From assembly GCA_021811105.1 (NCBI GenBank), contig JAJZPM010000001.1:62001-126000 (forward strand): a DNA stretch of 64,000 bases. Direction: 5' to 3'. The position numbers and the translations under genes were made by a program. Position 1 is the stretch's first letter. The number at the start of each line of letters is the position of its first letter. This DNA is from Nitrospirota bacterium. Its GTDB lineage: Bacteria > Nitrospirota > Thermodesulfovibrionia > Thermodesulfovibrionales > UBA6898. Shown piece after piece: positions 1 to 9,201 of this stretch. The notes beneath the pieces are model-generated. The model did no database searches and was not told where the DNA came from. It saw nothing but the letters and a program-made list of their open reading frames with translations.

Positions 1-144
1 ACCATATTCGGGATCGGCATGTCGCCTTTGCTTCAATTGAGCATGACCGGGATGTTGGCATTGTGGTTGACGCGGAGGTTATTGTATCAGAAAGGCGTCT
101 ATTTTAGAGGACCACATCGGATATCCGAACAGCATGAGGATTGA
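1..144 (+). CDS. C-terminal end of a membrane protein (partial)
   Basis: An open frame runs from the first base to a TGA at 142-144, giving 47 residues. The first part is hydrophobic (a stretch around LLQLSMTGMLALWL) and the tail is basic and polar, as expected for the last membrane segment and cytoplasmic tail of an inner-membrane protein. The gene begins outside the window, so the family cannot be named. It lies 30 bases upstream of the multicopper oxidase on the same strand and may belong to the same copper-related operon. A chance open frame of this length is possible. Confidence 0.45.
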   Translation, partial: TIFGIGMSPLLQLSMTGMLALWLTRRLLYQKGVYFRGPHRISEQHED

Positions 145-174
145 TTTGGCAATGTCGGTGCAAGGAGGATGGAC

Positions 175-1641
175 ATGGAGGACATCAAGAGACGGGATTT
201 CTTGAAATACGCGGGAATCGGCGGCGCTTTGCTTCTGTCGAACTCCGCTTCGATGGGCATTCTGAAGAGCGCCTTCGCCGAAGAGACGAAGGAATTACGC
301 CTGACCGCTTCAATAACAGAGGTAGATATCGGAATCGGCAAGCCCTTAAAGACGTGGACGTACAATAGTAGCGCTCCGGGGACTGAGATCAGGGTGAAAG
401 AGGGCGAAACCCTGCGTGTTCATCTCAAGAATAATCTCCCGGAGGAAACCACCATTCACTGGCATGGTGTGCCGGTACCCAACAAAATGGACGGTGTCCC
501 CGACATTACGCAAAAGCCCGTTCAACCGGGACAATCCTTCACGTACGAATTTAAGGCATCTGTGCCGGGGACCTATTTTTATCATACCCATGTTTCTTAC
601 CAGTTGGACCAAGGCTTGTACGGCCCGTTAATCATTGAACCTAAGAGAGAAGAAAGAAGCTATGACCGTGAATACGTTCTTTTGTTCGATGACTGGGCTG
701 CAGTGGACGGCGGCGGCCCCGAGGCGTCCAAGATGGGAAGAACACGGCCGGGCATGATGAGCATGGGCGGAATGGGCATGGGCGGAGGCATGATGGGCAT
801 GATGAGAAGGCAACCCGAAGCGGGTGAGCCGCTGCAAGAGCCCATCTATGATGCATATGTCATGAACGGAAAGATATTTAAGGCATCTCCACCCCTTAAA
901 GTCAAAAAGGGCGAACGGGTGAGGCTCAGGATTATAAACGCTGCAGCCGCTACCACCTTTGTGCTCCGGCTCGCCGGGCATCCTCTGATTATTACCCATG
1001 CCGATGGGCTGCCTGTTAAGCCTCTCGAAGTCGATGCCTTAAGGATTGGAATGGGTGAGCGTTACGATGTGGAATTCATGGCGAATAATCCCGGCAGATG
1101 GCAAATTTATAATCTCAATGACGGAAGTCCTGCGGGTGGCTGGTCTCTCGGCACCGTCCTGTATCAGGGGATAGAATCGAAGAGTTACAATGATGACAGC
1201 ATGACGAGAATCAGACTGAATGAATACAGCCTCCTTGAAGGGGTGGAAAATAGCTACGGGAAACCTGTCGGCAAGGTTGACAAAACCTTCAGGATGACTC
1301 TTTCGGGAGGGATGATGGGCTCTCCCTACTGGACAATAAACGGAAAGGTCTATCCGAACACGGAGAACATAACGGTAAGACGCAACGAACACATCAGGTT
1401 TGAGTTTTTCAACATGAGCATGATGGCTCACCCGATGCATCTGCACGGCCATTCTTTTGAGGTCGTCGGCTCCGGTCGGTCGTCCCGCACAAGAATACGG
1501 AAAGACACTCTCCTCATCCCGGCGCACATGGGCGAGGGAGCAGTGGAGTTCATCGCGGACAACCCCGGCGCCTGGATGCACCACTGTCATAACCTCTACC
1601 ATATGATGGCGGGCATGGCAAATGTTGTAAAAGTTACATAA
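175..1641 (+). CDS. Tat-exported multicopper oxidase (CopA/CueO-like)
   Basis: A 488-residue multicopper oxidase, probably oxidising Cu(I) or other metal ions in the periplasm. The N-terminus has a twin-arginine signal (KRRDFLKYAG). Type 1-3 copper ligands are visible: HWHG (about residue 97), YHTH (about 138), HPMHLHGH (about 420) and HHCHNLYHM near the end, covering the usual three cupredoxin domains. A Met-rich segment (GMMSMGGMGMGGGMMGMM, about residues 192-210) resembles the copper-binding inserts of CueO and PcoA. ATG 175 is preferred over ATG 169 because AAGGAGG at 162-168 directly abuts 169 but is ideally spaced for 175. CopC and a metal efflux pump follow on the same strand, consistent with copper detoxification. 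Confidence 0.93.
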   Translation: MEDIKRRDFLKYAGIGGALLLSNSASMGILKSAFAEETKELRLTASITEVDIGIGKPLKTWTYNSSAPGTEIRVKEGETLRVHLKNNLPEETTIHWHGVPVPNKMDGVPDITQKPVQPGQSFTYEFKASVPGTYFYHTHVSYQLDQGLYGPLIIEPKREERSYDREYVLLFDDWAAVDGGGPEASKMGRTRPGMMSMGGMGMGGGMMGMMRRQPEAGEPLQEPIYDAYVMNGKIFKASPPLKVKKGERVRLRIINAAAATTFVLRLAGHPLIITHADGLPVKPLEVDALRIGMGERYDVEFMANNPGRWQIYNLNDGSPAGGWSLGTVLYQGIESKSYNDDSMTRIRLNEYSLLEGVENSYGKPVGKVDKTFRMTLSGGMMGSPYWTINGKVYPNTENITVRRNEHIRFEFFNMSMMAHPMHLHGHSFEVVGSGRSSRTRIRKDTLLIPAHMGEGAVEFIADNPGAWMHHCHNLYHMMAGMANVVKVT

Positions 1642-1828
1642 AGTAGTATGCTATCTACTTCATTGCTATTGCCGAACATATCGCCTTAAAAGTCACAGAC
1701 CCTGCTAACACGTCGGAGAGTCTGCTCTTGAGATTTTGAAGAAAAGACACGTCGCATGTAAATCCGCAGGGAAGAGGACGCTCGTGGCTTCGACTTAAAA
1801 CCACAATCTAATTCGGGAGGTAAGAGTT

Positions 1829-2251
1829 ATGGATATTTTCAAAGATTGGCAGAAAAAGTTGTTGAGAACGGAACTCATCAAGGGCGTGAATATGATTGCG
1901 AGGGTCATGATAACCGCGCTTGTGTTCCTGATTGCCGTATCAGAAGTCTCATGGGGACACGCGTTCCCTGACCATTCAGATCCCAAAGTCGGTTCGACAG
2001 TCGAGGGTTCGCCGCCTCGGGTCCGTATCTGGTTCGATAGCTATATTGAAGCTGCATTTTCTACCCTTATGGTTCACACCGCGGAGGGCAAGATGGTGGA
2101 CAAAAGGGATAGTCGCGTGAACCCGTCCGATCCCAAACTCCTTGAGGTAGATCTCCCCCAGTTGCCCGCCGGAAAATATATCGTAATCTGGAGCGTTATA
2201 TCAAGGGACGGACATAAGACGAATGGAGAATATAGCTTCACAATCAAATGA
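1829..2251 (+). CDS. copC: CopC-like periplasmic copper-binding protein
   Basis: A 140-residue CopC/YobA-type protein. After a signal-like hydrophobic segment (about residues 22-42), the mature part begins with HAFPDHSDPKVGS. This matches the CopC start HAxLxxSxPxxGS, whose N-terminal histidine is a copper ligand. The C-terminal pattern VIWSVISRDGHKTNGEYSFTI is the typical CopC end, with its conserved Asp-Gly-His. The start at 1829 has GGGAGG nine bases upstream; ATG 1892 would give a shorter, more conventional signal peptide but has a poor ribosome site. It follows the multicopper oxidase by 187 bases. It probably acts as a periplasmic copper carrier or buffer. Confidence 0.85.
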   Translation: MDIFKDWQKKLLRTELIKGVNMIARVMITALVFLIAVSEVSWGHAFPDHSDPKVGSTVEGSPPRVRIWFDSYIEAAFSTLMVHTAEGKMVDKRDSRVNPSDPKLLEVDLPQLPAGKYIVIWSVISRDGHKTNGEYSFTIK

Positions 2252-2650
2252 GGTAATGTGAGGTGAAGGACGTATGTTGTTCGGGAAAGGTAATTAATGC
2301 ATCTTATTCCTGAATGGTCTAAAATCATCTCCCTTGCCTTTTTTCATAGGAGTTATCGTCTGTCGTCTATGGTTTTTACGCCTCCGATTCAACCAAAATT
2401 TGCGTGACAAGAGAATTTCGTCCCTGGCATAAGCTTTCCAATTGAAATCGGGCCGTAATACTGGCCTGCTGTTGTAAAGAACATGGAAAGCAATATGCAG
2501 GCGATGGGGAGAAGGGTCGTGACGGAAGAGGAAAAGAAGGAGATAGTGGCCTACCTTATGGGTCATGCGCAAAGGTGAAGGTTATCTGTAATTGGCTTAG
2601 CATTCTCGCCTGACATTGACAGTTTATTCAACATTACGTTAAGGTATTTT
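2252..2650. other. 399-base gap between copC and the next gene
   Basis: No complete gene is supported here. The + strand end of the gap holds the C-terminal remnant of a cytochrome c-like gene (2459-2575), listed separately. The remainder shows only short frames with no ribosome sites and no recognisable terminator. Confidence 0.5.
2459..2575 (+). pseudogene. remnant of a c-type cytochrome C-terminus
   Basis: Directly after an in-frame TAA (2456-2458), a 38-residue stretch begins YWPAVVKNM and ends EIVAYLMGHAQR before TGA. The spacing of W, VVxNM and a final IVxYLxxH resembles the C-terminal end of small c-type cytochromes, where the Met is an axial haem ligand. There is no CxxCH upstream in frame and no ribosome site, so this looks like a decayed or truncated gene. 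An internal ATG at 2483 could give a 30-residue peptide, but nothing supports translation from it. Confidence 0.35.
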
Positions 2651-3058
2651 ATGGATAAATCGCTGTATCTAAAGAAGTTGTCGGCTGTTTTCATGCTGAC
2701 GCTGTTTCTTGGTCTCTCTCTCTTTGGTTTCGAGGGTGCCCTTCTCTGCCTCGGCGAGGACGGACATGTTGCAATAGAATTTGTCGATGCATGCAATGGT
2801 TCGGATTCAGGTTCTCAGGTAGCAGAAGCAGAATGCGATGTCTGCGGTCCCTGTAATGATATCCAGTTTCAAAGCATTCCTGCCTATACTAACAGGACGT
2901 TCAATTACACTGCCGCGCAACCACTCAACCTGGTTTCCTTGGCTTGGATTACTCCATCGCTGCCATTAGAAGTGCGTCACAATAGTCCAATAAGTCTGCC
3001 TGAAAAGTCACTTGATAAGACTCTCGCCAATTTAAAATCCATAGTTCTCCTGATCTGA
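2651..3058 (+). CDS. small cysteine-containing exported protein upstream of the efflux operon
   Basis: 135 residues of unknown function. A hydrophobic segment at about residues 13-32 looks like a signal peptide or anchor. It is followed by LLCLGEDGHVAIEF and a CDVCGPC cluster, possible metal-binding cysteines. Proteins of this style (a CxGxDGHxAxE pattern followed by Cys pairs) are often found next to heavy-metal RND efflux operons, which is where this one sits, 83 bases upstream of the outer-membrane component. The ribosome site is weak (TAAGG). A role as a periplasmic metal sensor or chaperone is inference only. Confidence 0.65.
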   Translation: MDKSLYLKKLSAVFMLTLFLGLSLFGFEGALLCLGEDGHVAIEFVDACNGSDSGSQVAEAECDVCGPCNDIQFQSIPAYTNRTFNYTAAQPLNLVSLAWITPSLPLEVRHNSPISLPEKSLDKTLANLKSIVLLI

Positions 3059-3141
3059 TACTCCTCCTTTCCCTGTCCCTTCAGTGTGGATAGGAAATCT
3101 TTGTCTTTACCCATTTAGGCACTAAAGGAGGTTCGTATTTT

Positions 3142-4416
3142 ATGGTTCGTATTTATGCCTTATTTATTATTTTGTGTGCACTATTCACAAACATTGCGCC
3201 TGTGGCTGCAGCTGAAACGATTGAGTTAACGCTTGAGCAGGCAATCACCCTTGCCCTTGAAAAAAACCCCGAGCTTTCGTCTTCTTCATGGGAAATTCGG
3301 GCGCGCGAAGGAAAGGTTACTCAGGCAAGCACGCTGCCGAATCCTGAGCTTTCCTTTAATATGGACAATTTCGGAGGGAACAAAGACCTTCGCGGCTTTG
3401 ACGGCGCTGAATATACCCTGGCACTTACCCAACTGATAGAGCTTGGCGGCAAGCGTTTAAAAAGGGCCTATGCCGCAGGTATTGAACGCGATCTGGGCAA
3501 GTGGGACTATGAGGCCAAGAAACTTGACCTGCTCAACGAGGTGACAAAGGCATTTACTGATGTCATTGCCGAACAGGAACGCCTGAAGGTTTCAGAGGAG
3601 TTATACAAGCTTGCTGAGCAGTCCCTGAATACAGTTTCTGCTCGTGTTCAGGCAGGAAAAGTCTCACCAATAGAAGAGATCAAGGCATCAGCCGAACTGT
3701 CAAAATCCAGGATAGAGTTTGAACGTGCGAAAAGATCCTTGGATGCAGCGCGAAAGAGATTGTCAACAGTTATGGGAAGTCCCACACCCGTTTTTGAAAA
3801 AGCAGTGGGGCAACTTGATCTTGCCGCTGATATCCCGTCTTCTGATCAGCTTGCACAGAACATAAACAGGAATCCGGATGTTGCCCGATGGGTAACAGAA
3901 ATCGAGCAGCGCAGGGCAGTCATGAACCTTGAACGGGCAAACAGACTGCCGGACCCGTCCATAAGCATCGGCGTCAAGCGTTTCAGAGAGACAGAGACAT
4001 CTGCAATGGTTGCCGGCATCTCGTTTCCGCTGCCAATCTTCAATAGGAATTCAGGAGCAGTCGCTGAAGCAGAGAGCAGACTTTCCAAGGCAGAACAGGA
4101 ACAAAAAACCGCTCTTCTGAAAGCGCATTCTTCTCTGACAGAAGCATATGCTACCCTTTCGAGTTCCTTTGTTGAGGCTACGGCGCTGAAAACGTCTATC
4201 TTGCCGGGATTACAGACCGCTTTTGACTCCATCCAGGAAGGATATCGCTACGGCAAATTCAGTTACCTTGATCTGCTCGATGCCCAGCGGTCCCTGTCTG
4301 AATCAAAAAAACAGTTCATAGAATCGCTTGCTGCCTACAGGAAGGCATACGCTGATGTCGAGAGACTGACCGGCAGAGCCGCAGAACGATACAGCAACAC
4401 TACGGTAACGAAATAA
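3142..4416 (+). CDS. czcC: TolC-family outer membrane efflux protein (CzcC-like)
   Basis: 424 residues with a signal peptide and two repeats of long amphipathic helices, as in TolC/OEP proteins. The mature start (ELTLEQAITLALEKNPEL) is the classic OEP opening. LPNPELSFNMDN and the second-repeat RLPDPSISIGV are the matching conserved turns. It forms the outer-membrane channel of the tripartite pump encoded by the next two genes, which follow with gaps of 13 and 17 bases. The start has AAAGGAGG upstream at 3124-3131. The gene order C-B-A is that of heavy-metal efflux operons. Confidence 0.93.
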   Translation: MVRIYALFIILCALFTNIAPVAAAETIELTLEQAITLALEKNPELSSSSWEIRAREGKVTQASTLPNPELSFNMDNFGGNKDLRGFDGAEYTLALTQLIELGGKRLKRAYAAGIERDLGKWDYEAKKLDLLNEVTKAFTDVIAEQERLKVSEELYKLAEQSLNTVSARVQAGKVSPIEEIKASAELSKSRIEFERAKRSLDAARKRLSTVMGSPTPVFEKAVGQLDLAADIPSSDQLAQNINRNPDVARWVTEIEQRRAVMNLERANRLPDPSISIGVKRFRETETSAMVAGISFPLPIFNRNSGAVAEAESRLSKAEQEQKTALLKAHSSLTEAYATLSSSFVEATALKTSILPGLQTAFDSIQEGYRYGKFSYLDLLDAQRSLSESKKQFIESLAAYRKAYADVERLTGRAAERYSNTTVTK

Positions 4417-4429
4417 AGGAGATCGATAT

Positions 4430-5641
4430 ATGACAAAGAACAAGATTTATTTTCTCGCGGTGGCTGTCGCAGGGATTATCGTTGCGATTGTTGCGTTTCG
4501 GTATTTCGGGGCGCAAGGTGTTCAGACATCAAAAGTAAAGACTGATTCGCATCAGGAGGAAAAGGGGCATGATGAGACTGCAAAAGCGATCAAGCTCCAT
4601 GACGATGATATGAAGGAGTTTGGCATTGAGGTCAAGGTGGCCGGGCCAGGCAAGCTCGCTGTTCAGCTTGAGCTGCCGGGAGAGATCGTCGCAAATCCCG
4701 ACAGGCTCGCGCATATTGTCCCCAGAGTTCCTGGCGTAGTCAGACAGGTAATGAAAAACCTTGGCGATTTTGCATCAGTTGGAGAGACCCTTGCGATTCT
4801 CGATAGCAGGGAGCTTGCAGATGCGAAGGCACTATATCTTGCTGCTTCAAAGCGTGTCGAGATTGCGGGGACGAGCCTGAAGAGGGAGGATACGCTTTAT
4901 AAAAAGAAAATATCGTCTGAACTCGATTATCTCGAAGCGAAGAAGGCGTTTGACGAGGCACAGATAGAGATGAAATCAGCCGAACAGAAGCTTCACACCT
5001 TCAGCCTTTCTGACGACGCTATATCAAAACTGCCGTCTCAACCGGACGTCGCATTTACCAGATATGAGATGAAGGCTCCCTTCAGTGGTGTGATCATAGA
5101 AAAACATATAGCCCTTGGCGAACTGTTAAAAGACGATAAGGATGCCTATGTGATCGCTGACTTGAGCACGGTATGGGTGAATATCCAGGTCTATCAGAAA
5201 GATATGCTCTCTGTCAGGAAAGGCCAGCAGGTGGTCGTATCTGCAGGCAAAACAGTGCCTGATGTAACCGGCACTATATCTTTCATAGAACCTGTGGCCG
5301 GCACCGAGGCCAGAACCGCGCTTGCCCATGTTGTTTTAGCGAATCCTAAAGGTCTTCTGAGACCGGGGCTTTTTGTAACCGCCAGACTTACTGTTGATGA
5401 AGTATCAGCACCTGTAATTATACCAAAAACCGCGCTTGCGTCCGAGGGCGGCAAGACAGAGGTCTTTATCCAAACAGAAGAAGGGTTCAAACCTCAGGCA
5501 GTCACTCTCGGCAAGAGCAATGATACATACGCTGAGGTTGTCGAGGGACTCAAGGCTGGTCAGAAATATGTTGCCAAGGGCGGTTTTACGCTTAAGGCCC
5601 AGATGTCCAAGGGCGCCTTCGGCGACGGACACGGTCATTAG
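4430..5641 (+). CDS. czcB: RND efflux periplasmic adaptor (CzcB-like)
   Basis: 403 residues. An N-terminal membrane anchor (residues 5-25) is followed by a His/Asp-rich linker (SHQEEKGHDE), then the barrel-sandwich (lipoyl) half-motifs and a helical hairpin of the membrane-fusion protein family. IVPRVPGVVRQVMKNLGDF and YEMKAPFSGVIIEKH are the two lipoyl halves. The C-terminus ends in GDGHGH, a likely metal-binding tail. It links the CzcC-like channel to the CzcA-like pump and may deliver metal. The gene follows czcC by 13 bases. Confidence 0.92.
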   Translation: MTKNKIYFLAVAVAGIIVAIVAFRYFGAQGVQTSKVKTDSHQEEKGHDETAKAIKLHDDDMKEFGIEVKVAGPGKLAVQLELPGEIVANPDRLAHIVPRVPGVVRQVMKNLGDFASVGETLAILDSRELADAKALYLAASKRVEIAGTSLKREDTLYKKKISSELDYLEAKKAFDEAQIEMKSAEQKLHTFSLSDDAISKLPSQPDVAFTRYEMKAPFSGVIIEKHIALGELLKDDKDAYVIADLSTVWVNIQVYQKDMLSVRKGQQVVVSAGKTVPDVTGTISFIEPVAGTEARTALAHVVLANPKGLLRPGLFVTARLTVDEVSAPVIIPKTALASEGGKTEVFIQTEEGFKPQAVTLGKSNDTYAEVVEGLKAGQKYVAKGGFTLKAQMSKGAFGDGHGH

Positions 5642-5658
5642 GACCGGGAGGATAAGAT

Positions 5659-8600
5659 ATGCAGAAGATAATTTATTTTGTTCTACGAAACCGGCTGTTG
5701 ATGGGTGTACTCGCTGTACTCATTTTTGCTGCCGGCTATTACAGCTATATCAAGCTTCCGGTGGATGCCTTTCCGGATGTCACACCGAATCTCGTGCAGG
5801 TCTTCACCGAGACCGAAGGACTGGCGCCAGAAGAGGTCGAGAAATATGTCACCTACCCTGTGGAGGCTGCCATGGCAGGGCTGCCTGAATTGAAGGAAAT
5901 CCGTTCGGTCTCGAACTTCGGTCTTTCGGTCATCAACATATATTTTGAGGACAAAACCGATATCTACTTTGCACGACAACTGGTAAATGAACGCCTTCAA
6001 CGTGCACGCGAGGAGATACCCGCGGGATTCGGCGATCCGGAGATGGGGCCGATTTCGACGGGCTTGGGACAGATTCTCTTTTATGTTGTCGAAGACGAGA
6101 CCGGCAAGCGAACACCTGAAGAGATGCGGGAGATACAGGACTGGCTGATCAAGTTCAACATTCAGACCGTCCCCGGCGTAACCGAGGTACTCTCGCTTGG
6201 CGGCGAGGTAAAGCAGTTCCAGGTTCAGGTTCGGTCTCAGGACCTTCTCCGCTACGATGTATCACTCAAGGAAGTGATAGAGGCAATCAAAACCAACAAT
6301 TCCAATGTCGGTGCACAGTTTATTGTCAAGAACAATGAGGAATACATTGTCCGATCTGTCGGCCTTGCCGAAAAGATCAGCGATCTTGAGGCCGTTGTCC
6401 TGAAATCCAAGAAAGGCACGCCGGTGTTTCTGAGCCAGGTGGCAAGCGTTGTGATCGGCGGCGAGATTCGGCGGGGTCTTGCCACCATGAACGGTAAAGG
6501 CGAGGCTGTAGTCGGTATGGTGCTGAAGCTGATCGGGACAAATACGTCCACGGTCATCGAAGATGTCAAAGCAAAATTGGCCGAAATCAACAAGGTCCTT
6601 CCGCAAGGCGTGAAGGTGGTTGCCTATTATGACCAGGCCACCCTTGTGAAGAAATGCATCCAGACCGTTACCAAAGCGCTGATCGAGGCGGTTATTCTCA
6701 TAATCCTCATCCAATTGGTCATGCTTGGAGGTCTGAGGCCGAGTGTAGTTGTCCTTGCCGCGATCCCGTTTTCTCTGGCCTTTGCCTTCCTTCTCATGAG
6801 GTATTTCAACCTTTCGGCAAACCTCATGTCCCTTGGCGGGCTTGCTATTGCCCTGGGCCTGCTTGTGGACGGAGCTGTTGTCATGGTCGAAAACATAGAC
6901 AGCCATCTCCGGGACGCCGGGACTGACGAGCCGCTGATTCATATTGTAGCCCGGGCCTGTTTTGAGGTGGCAAGACCGATACTCTTTTCGCTGCTCATCA
7001 TAGTGATCGTCTTTCTGCCGCTCTTCACGCTCCAGGGTGTTGAGGGCAAGACATTTAAACCCCTTGCTCAAACGATGTCTTATGCCATGCTGGGCTCGCT
7101 GCTGTTTGCGATGTTATTTGTGCCTGTGCTGGCAAGCCTTCTTATGAAAAGACCGAAGGCTTTAGGAGAGCACAAGGAGATCTTTGTCCTCCGCTGGCTC
7201 TTGAGATATTACCGGCCTGCAGTATCGTATTTTGTGCAGACCCCTAAAGCAGCAGTCATTCTTTCGGTCAGCCTCCTTGCTGTCGGCGGACTGCTCTATG
7301 GGCTGCTCGGATCGGAATTTGTTCCGAGACTGAACGAGGGCGACCTTTTGGTAAGAGCTACCATGGCGCCTTCGATCTCGATTGAAGAGTCGCGGGACAA
7401 TATGCTCAGATTTGAAAAAAGGTTGATGGCAAAGTTCCCTGAGGTGAAAAGGGTTGTCACCCGTGTCGGCAGGGGAGAGGTCGGTGCACATTCAGACCCT
7501 GTCAACAGTGCTGAAGCCTTTGTTGAACTCAAGCCGCAGAATCAGTGGACATCGGCAAAGGGTCTTGAAGAACTCTATTTCAAGATGGGGGAGGAATTTG
7601 AAAACTTCCCGGGTGTCCAATTCAATTTCACGCAGCCTATTGCCGCCGCTGTTGATGAGCTTCTGACCGGTATCAAGGCTGACCTTGCTATAAAGATCTT
7701 CGGCCCTGACATGGAGGAGCTTAAAGAGCAGGCTGAAGCAATTGAAGCCGTAATTAAAAAAGTGCCGGGTGCTGCTGATGTGCAGAAGGATCAGGTATCA
7801 GGCACGCCTCAACTCCGAATTACTGTAGACCGTAAGGCTATTTCGCGGTACGGGATAAATGTCGGAGATGTTCAGGGGGTCATTCGAACTGCGGTCGGCG
7901 GCGACAAGGCAGGCCAAGTCTTTGAAGGGATCAAGCGTTTTGACATCTTTGTCAGATACGCGCCTGAGGCGAGGCGCAGCGCAGAGCTTATTGGAAATAT
8001 CCTCATTCCAGCGCCCGGAGGTGCGAAAGTCCCGCTTGGAGAGCTGGCGAAGATCGAGGAGATCGTAGGACCGAGGCAGGTGACGCGCGAGCATAACCAG
8101 CGGTTTATAACCGTGCAGTGCAACGTGAGGAACCGGGATATAGGCTCTTTTGTCAGGGATGCACAGAAAGCGATTGACTCAAGCATTAAACTGCCTCCCG
8201 GCTATTTGACAAGTTGGGGAGGGCAATTCCAGCTCCAGCAGGAGGCGAACAAACGACTGATGCTTGTTATTCCGGTCACTTTGCTGATCGTTTTTCTGCT
8301 TCTATATTCAGCATTCAACTCGATGAAGAATTCCTTCCTTATATTGCTGAACATACCGCTTGCACTTGTCGGCGGAATCGTGGGTTTATGGATCACAAGA
8401 CAGAACCTATCGGTGCCGGCATCTGTAGGTTTCATAGCACTCTTCGGCATAGCCCTTGCAAACGGCATGGTGCTTGTCACCTATCTCAATCAGCTGTTGA
8501 GAAAGGGGATTTCCATGCAAGAAACCTGCATACAGGGAGCTTGCATGAGACTGAGGCCTGTGCTCATGACCGCGCTGGCTGCTGCGCTCGGACTGATCCC

Positions 8601-8760
8601 CATGGTTCTGTCGGGCGGCACTGGCAGTGAGGTGCAGAGGCCTCTGGCAACCGTGGTGATCGGCGGGCTCGTCACATCGACGGTATTGACGCTCCTGGTC
8701 CTCCCATCGCTGTATAAATGGTTTGCGATAAATCCTGAAGAAGAAACTGTAGAAAAATAG
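5659..8760 (+). CDS. czcA: heavy-metal RND efflux pump (CzcA/CusA family)
   Basis: 1033 residues, normal for an HME-RND transporter. Twelve membrane segments in the usual 1+5+1+5 pattern are apparent, with two large periplasmic loops. The TM4 motif reads AIGLLVDGAVVMVEN, containing the Asp and Glu used for proton relay. It keeps the DGAVVMVE of divalent-cation exporters and lacks the DAAIVMIE of CusA-type Cu/Ag pumps, so zinc, cobalt, cadmium or nickel is more likely than copper. That substrate call is inferred from one motif. VDAFPDVTP near the N-terminus is a family hallmark. It sits between the adaptor gene and a PII-like gene, all closely spaced. Confidence 0.94.
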   Translation: MQKIIYFVLRNRLLMGVLAVLIFAAGYYSYIKLPVDAFPDVTPNLVQVFTETEGLAPEEVEKYVTYPVEAAMAGLPELKEIRSVSNFGLSVINIYFEDKTDIYFARQLVNERLQRAREEIPAGFGDPEMGPISTGLGQILFYVVEDETGKRTPEEMREIQDWLIKFNIQTVPGVTEVLSLGGEVKQFQVQVRSQDLLRYDVSLKEVIEAIKTNNSNVGAQFIVKNNEEYIVRSVGLAEKISDLEAVVLKSKKGTPVFLSQVASVVIGGEIRRGLATMNGKGEAVVGMVLKLIGTNTSTVIEDVKAKLAEINKVLPQGVKVVAYYDQATLVKKCIQTVTKALIEAVILIILIQLVMLGGLRPSVVVLAAIPFSLAFAFLLMRYFNLSANLMSLGGLAIALGLLVDGAVVMVENIDSHLRDAGTDEPLIHIVARACFEVARPILFSLLIIVIVFLPLFTLQGVEGKTFKPLAQTMSYAMLGSLLFAMLFVPVLASLLMKRPKALGEHKEIFVLRWLLRYYRPAVSYFVQTPKAAVILSVSLLAVGGLLYGLLGSEFVPRLNEGDLLVRATMAPSISIEESRDNMLRFEKRLMAKFPEVKRVVTRVGRGEVGAHSDPVNSAEAFVELKPQNQWTSAKGLEELYFKMGEEFENFPGVQFNFTQPIAAAVDELLTGIKADLAIKIFGPDMEELKEQAEAIEAVIKKVPGAADVQKDQVSGTPQLRITVDRKAISRYGINVGDVQGVIRTAVGGDKAGQVFEGIKRFDIFVRYAPEARRSAELIGNILIPAPGGAKVPLGELAKIEEIVGPRQVTREHNQRFITVQCNVRNRDIGSFVRDAQKAIDSSIKLPPGYLTSWGGQFQLQQEANKRLMLVIPVTLLIVFLLLYSAFNSMKNSFLILLNIPLALVGGIVGLWITRQNLSVPASVGFIALFGIALANGMVLVTYLNQLLRKGISMQETCIQGACMRLRPVLMTALAAALGLIPMVLSGGTGSEVQRPLATVVIGGLVTSTVLTLLVLPSLYKWFAINPEEETVEK

Positions 8761-8771
8761 GAGAAATCAAG

Positions 8772-9098
8772 ATGAAAAAGATCGAAGCATATATCAAATC
8801 TCACAAATTGTCGGAGGTGACCATGGCCCTTCAACACGTTGAAGGGCTGCGCGGCATGAGCGTGCTGTTTGCACGTGGTTTTGGCCATCGAGATGCTGCC
8901 GAGAAACATCCAAAGCTCGATGATCTGATGGATTTTTCGGAGCATGCAAAGATAGAGATATTCTGCAATGACGACCTCGTAGAAGAGCTCGTCGATGTCA
9001 TTGGCAAGAATGCCGTCACAGGTTTGCGTGGTGACGGGAAGATCTACGTCATGGACGTTATTGGCGCCGTGAAAATAGGGAAAGGCAGGATAGAATAA
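8772..9098 (+). CDS. PII-like protein linked to metal efflux
   Basis: 108 residues with the fold pattern of PII signalling proteins: an opening MKKIEAYIKSHKLSEVTMAL like GlnB, a central loop, then DGKIYVMDVIGAVKIGKG like the GlnB C-terminus. The T-loop differs from GlnB: the uridylylated Tyr region is replaced by ARGFGHRDAAEKHPKL. Such divergent PII relatives occur beside heavy-metal RND pumps and are thought to regulate them. The gene begins 11 bases after the pump gene, with GGAG upstream. The ligand, a nucleotide or a metal, is unknown. Confidence 0.85.
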   Translation: MKKIEAYIKSHKLSEVTMALQHVEGLRGMSVLFARGFGHRDAAEKHPKLDDLMDFSEHAKIEIFCNDDLVEELVDVIGKNAVTGLRGDGKIYVMDVIGAVKIGKGRIE

Positions 9099-9114
9099 TG
9101 TAGTAATTGCATGG

Positions 9115-9156
9115 TCTCAGGTGATGCTGCTCGTGATAGGCTGTTTCACCTTGAGA
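9115..9156. repeat. inverted repeat between the efflux and cytochrome-maturation operons
   Basis: Arms TCTCAGGTGA (9115-9124) and TTCACCTTGAGA (9145-9156) can form an imperfect hairpin with a 20-base loop. No run of T follows, so it is not a good intrinsic terminator. It could be an operator or a processing hairpin ahead of the ResB gene. Confidence 0.4.
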
Positions 9157-9201
9157 TATCCTCTGAGTTAGACAGTAGGAATATGCCTAAAGGAGATAGC
9201 A

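Noticed and set aside
628-999. His/Ala-rich minus-strand frame opposite the multicopper oxidase
   Set aside because: It is the mirror of the Met-rich GGATGATG stretch and has no ribosome site.
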